In this document: in pieces, positions 5,285-6,212 of the stretch
How the letters are laid out: the number at the start of each line of letters is the position of its first letter
Numbering within the stretch: the stretch's first letter is position 1
From: Candidatus Nitrosopumilus sp.
GTDB lineage: Archaea > Thermoproteota > Nitrososphaeria > Nitrososphaerales > Nitrosopumilaceae
NCBI GenBank assembly: GCA_022758935.1
Contig: JAEMQG010000192.1
Coordinates: forward strand, 1 to 6,212
DNA: 6,212 bases
Direction of reading: 5' to 3'
Made by a program: the position numbers and the translations under genes
Notes under the pieces: generated by a model
Told to the model about the DNA's origin: nothing
Database searches by the model: none
Seen by the model: only the letters and a program-made list of their open reading frames with translations

Positions 5285-5515
5285 TTAGACTAATTCGCCT
5301 AGAAAGTGAACAACATCATTTACAACAATTACTGTTCTATCTTTAGGAACGTGAAATAATTTTTTTGAATTACTTGATGACTGAATTATTAATTTGCTAT
5401 AAGGATCTTTAAGAGATTTGTATAGAATTCCTTTGTCTCCTATAGATTGAGACCAGTATGTACTTTGTACAAACGAAATCATTTCAAATTTAATGATTTG
5501 AAAAGAAAAAACCAT
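5285..5515 (-). CDS. Small hypothetical protein downstream of the two-CBS gene
   Basis: I do not recognise this 76-residue protein. It has an N-terminal hydrophobic/amphipathic strand region (VFSFQIIKFEMISFV), a central segment with Trp, Gly and Asp (TYWSQSIGDKGILYKSLKD), a Ser-rich stretch, and a C-terminal region (LFHVPKDRTVIVVNDVVHF) that reads as strand-turn-strand. The overall impression is a small beta-rich domain. There is no signal peptide and no obvious metal site. It follows the two-CBS gene in the same direction. A GTG at 5527 overlaps that gene's TAG by one base and would give 80 residues. I prefer ATG 5515 because AGTGA, a partial Shine-Dalgarno match, lies eight bases upstream. 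It probably depends on the CBS gene's promoter, so a role as its partner is a reasonable guess, not a demonstrated one. Confidence 0.6.
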   Translation of the reverse strand: MVFSFQIIKFEMISFVQSTYWSQSIGDKGILYKSLKDPYSKLIIQSSSNSKKLFHVPKDRTVIVVNDVVHFLGELV

Positions 5516-5526
5516 AGCTAGATTCA

Positions 5527-5964
5527 CTATTCTTCTTGCATTCTAGAAATAATTTGATCACAGATTCTTCGCATTTCAGAATCAGAACCAACGCTACAAA
5601 TTTTTACTAAATCAGTACTTGTAACTATTCCAATAATTTGATTGCCCTTTTTAACAGGAAGTTTGTGAATGTTATTTGTTTTCATAATTTGTGCAGCCTC
5701 CCAAACTGTTTCATTTGGATCTATATCAATTAATGGTGAAGACATGACTTGTTCTAATGAAGTAGTTAATGGTTTTTCTTTGGCGGCTATTCGTTTTACA
5801 AAATCTCTTTCTGTTAAGATACCTATCGGTAGTTGATTTTTTGTTACAATAATACAACCAATATTCTTTTCGTCCATTAATTTAGCGGCATCTCTAATTG
5901 AAGTAGATGCATCTAATGTAGCTAAATCACTAATCATTACATCTTTTACGAATGTGTGTGCCAT
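5527..5964 (-). CDS. Two-CBS-domain (Bateman module) protein
   Basis: This 145-residue stand-alone Bateman module is soluble and cytoplasmic. CBS1 spans about 6-60 and CBS2 about 70-124. Both carry the ribose-contacting signature: G48-I-L-T51-x-x-D54 and G112-I-V-T115-x-x-D118. Both sites should be able to hold an adenosine-type nucleotide. A short C-terminal helix rich in Arg, Asp and Glu (about 127-145) may serve dimerisation or partner binding. No output domain is attached, so it must act through another protein; the small protein encoded immediately downstream is the nearest candidate. ATG 5964 is preceded by a TATA-like box at leaderless spacing and gives the standard length for this family. 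Internal redundancy is clear, with both repeats showing the V-M-(I/S)-S-x-L/P entry. Family certain; ligand and partner unknown. Confidence 0.93.
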   Translation of the reverse strand: MAHTFVKDVMISDLATLDASTSIRDAAKLMDEKNIGCIIVTKNQLPIGILTERDFVKRIAAKEKPLTTSLEQVMSSPLIDIDPNETVWEAAQIMKTNNIHKLPVKKGNQIIGIVTSTDLVKICSVGSDSEMRRICDQIISRMQEE

Positions 5965-5985
5965 ATGATTATCAAGGATTTTCTT

Positions 5986-5997
5986 CTAATAAATAAG
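5986..5997 (-). promoter_or_regulatory. TATA box of the two-CBS gene
   Basis: On the minus strand the sequence is CTTATTTATTAG, centred about 27 bp from the ATG at 5964. That distance predicts a leaderless or nearly leaderless transcript, and no Shine-Dalgarno site is present. Promoter function is inferred. Confidence 0.5.
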
Positions 5998-6032
5998 ATC
6001 CCTATTTTCATGCAACGAAATTATGTATTGTT

Positions 6033-6038
6033 AAAAAA
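6033..6038 (-). terminator. Oligo-T terminator after the partial USP gene
   Basis: On the minus strand a T6 run starts five bases after the TAA stop at 6043-6045. It is not preceded by a hairpin, consistent with intrinsic oligo-T termination in archaea. It separates the USP transcript from the two-CBS gene, which has its own promoter. Confidence 0.45.
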
Positions 6039-6042
6039 CTAG

Positions 6043-6212
6043 TTATTTTACTATTAAAACGGGGATTTTTGATTTATGCAAAACATAGTTTGAAGTACTC
6101 CCAAAAAAGATCTCTTTAATTGAACCCATTCCCCTTGAGCCTAACACAATAATGTCAAATGATTTGTTATTTGCATAGTTTATGATTTTGGGCCCTTCAT
6201 GTCCATAAATTA
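6043..6212 (-). CDS. Universal stress protein, C-terminal part (truncated by window edge)
   Basis: Translating the minus strand from the right edge gives 56 residues ending in TAA at 6043-6045. The start lies outside the window. The segment begins IYGHEGPKIINYANNK, continues with the strand FDIIVLGSRG, and contains the USP ATP-binding signature G-x2-G-x9-G-S exactly (GSRG, nine residues, GS). It closes with HKSKIPVLIVK. That tail is almost identical to the tail of the USP encoded at 4380-4808, and the corresponding codons still share a 14-base identical stretch (CATAAATCAAAAAT), so the two genes are recent paralogues. Frame, motif and stop are all consistent with a functional gene. It lies upstream of, and in the same direction as, the two-CBS gene, but an oligo-T run and a TATA box in the 78-bp gap suggest separate transcripts. 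Confidence 0.92.
   Translation of the reverse strand, partial: IYGHEGPKIINYANNKSFDIIVLGSRGMGSIKEIFFGSTSNYVLHKSKIPVLIVK

Noticed and set aside
1..6212. CRISPR arrays, tRNA or rRNA genes, insertion sequences, phage genes
   Set aside because: I saw no regularly spaced repeats, no cloverleaf-like or rRNA-like segments and no transposase, integrase or phage motifs; apart from the spacers described, the window is filled with intact protein genes.

Overview
This AT-rich window looks archaeal, most likely from a low-GC member of the Nitrososphaerota/Thaumarchaeota (Nitrosopumilus-like). Four things point that way. There is a PAC2-family proteasome-assembly-chaperone-like gene. Promoters carry TATA boxes about 26 bp upstream of start codons, as in leaderless archaeal transcripts. 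Shine-Dalgarno sites, where present, are of the GGTGAT type. Genes encoding universal stress proteins (USP) and CBS domains are densely packed. The lineage is inferred from gene content and style, not from a marker gene.

Layout: positions 1-251 are an AT-rich non-coding lead-in ending in a promoter. A 90-residue unknown protein follows (252-524, +). It abuts, tail to tail with no spacing, a three-gene minus-strand operon transcribed from 2813 down to 525. That operon encodes a four-CBS protein with a C-terminal domain resembling the ribosome hibernation factor HPF/RaiA, then a PAC2-family protein ending in a proteasome-docking HbYX tail (Ile-Tyr-Arg), then an Hsp20 small heat shock protein. 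A 124-bp divergent promoter region with a perfect 13-bp inverted repeat separates the operon from a second four-CBS protein (2938-3801, +). Next come a USP on the minus strand (3803-4231), a divergent promoter region, a tandem pair of plus-strand USPs (4380-4808 and 4814-5281), and a minus-strand pair made of a two-CBS protein (5527-5964) and a small unknown protein (5285-5515). The window ends inside a fourth USP (6043 to the edge, minus strand), of which only the C-terminal 56 residues are present.

How the genes may work together: seven of the ten genes encode proteins of families that commonly bind adenine nucleotides (four USP, three CBS). The other recognisable genes are protein-quality-control factors. 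The locus reads as an energy- and stress-sensing island. The best candidate for something new is the minus-strand operon, which would link nucleotide sensing, possible ribosome inactivation, proteasome docking and small-heat-shock chaperoning in one transcript. The HPF-like call rests on the secondary-structure pattern and is inference. The HbYX tail, the CBS motifs, the USP motifs and the inverted repeat are read directly from the sequence.
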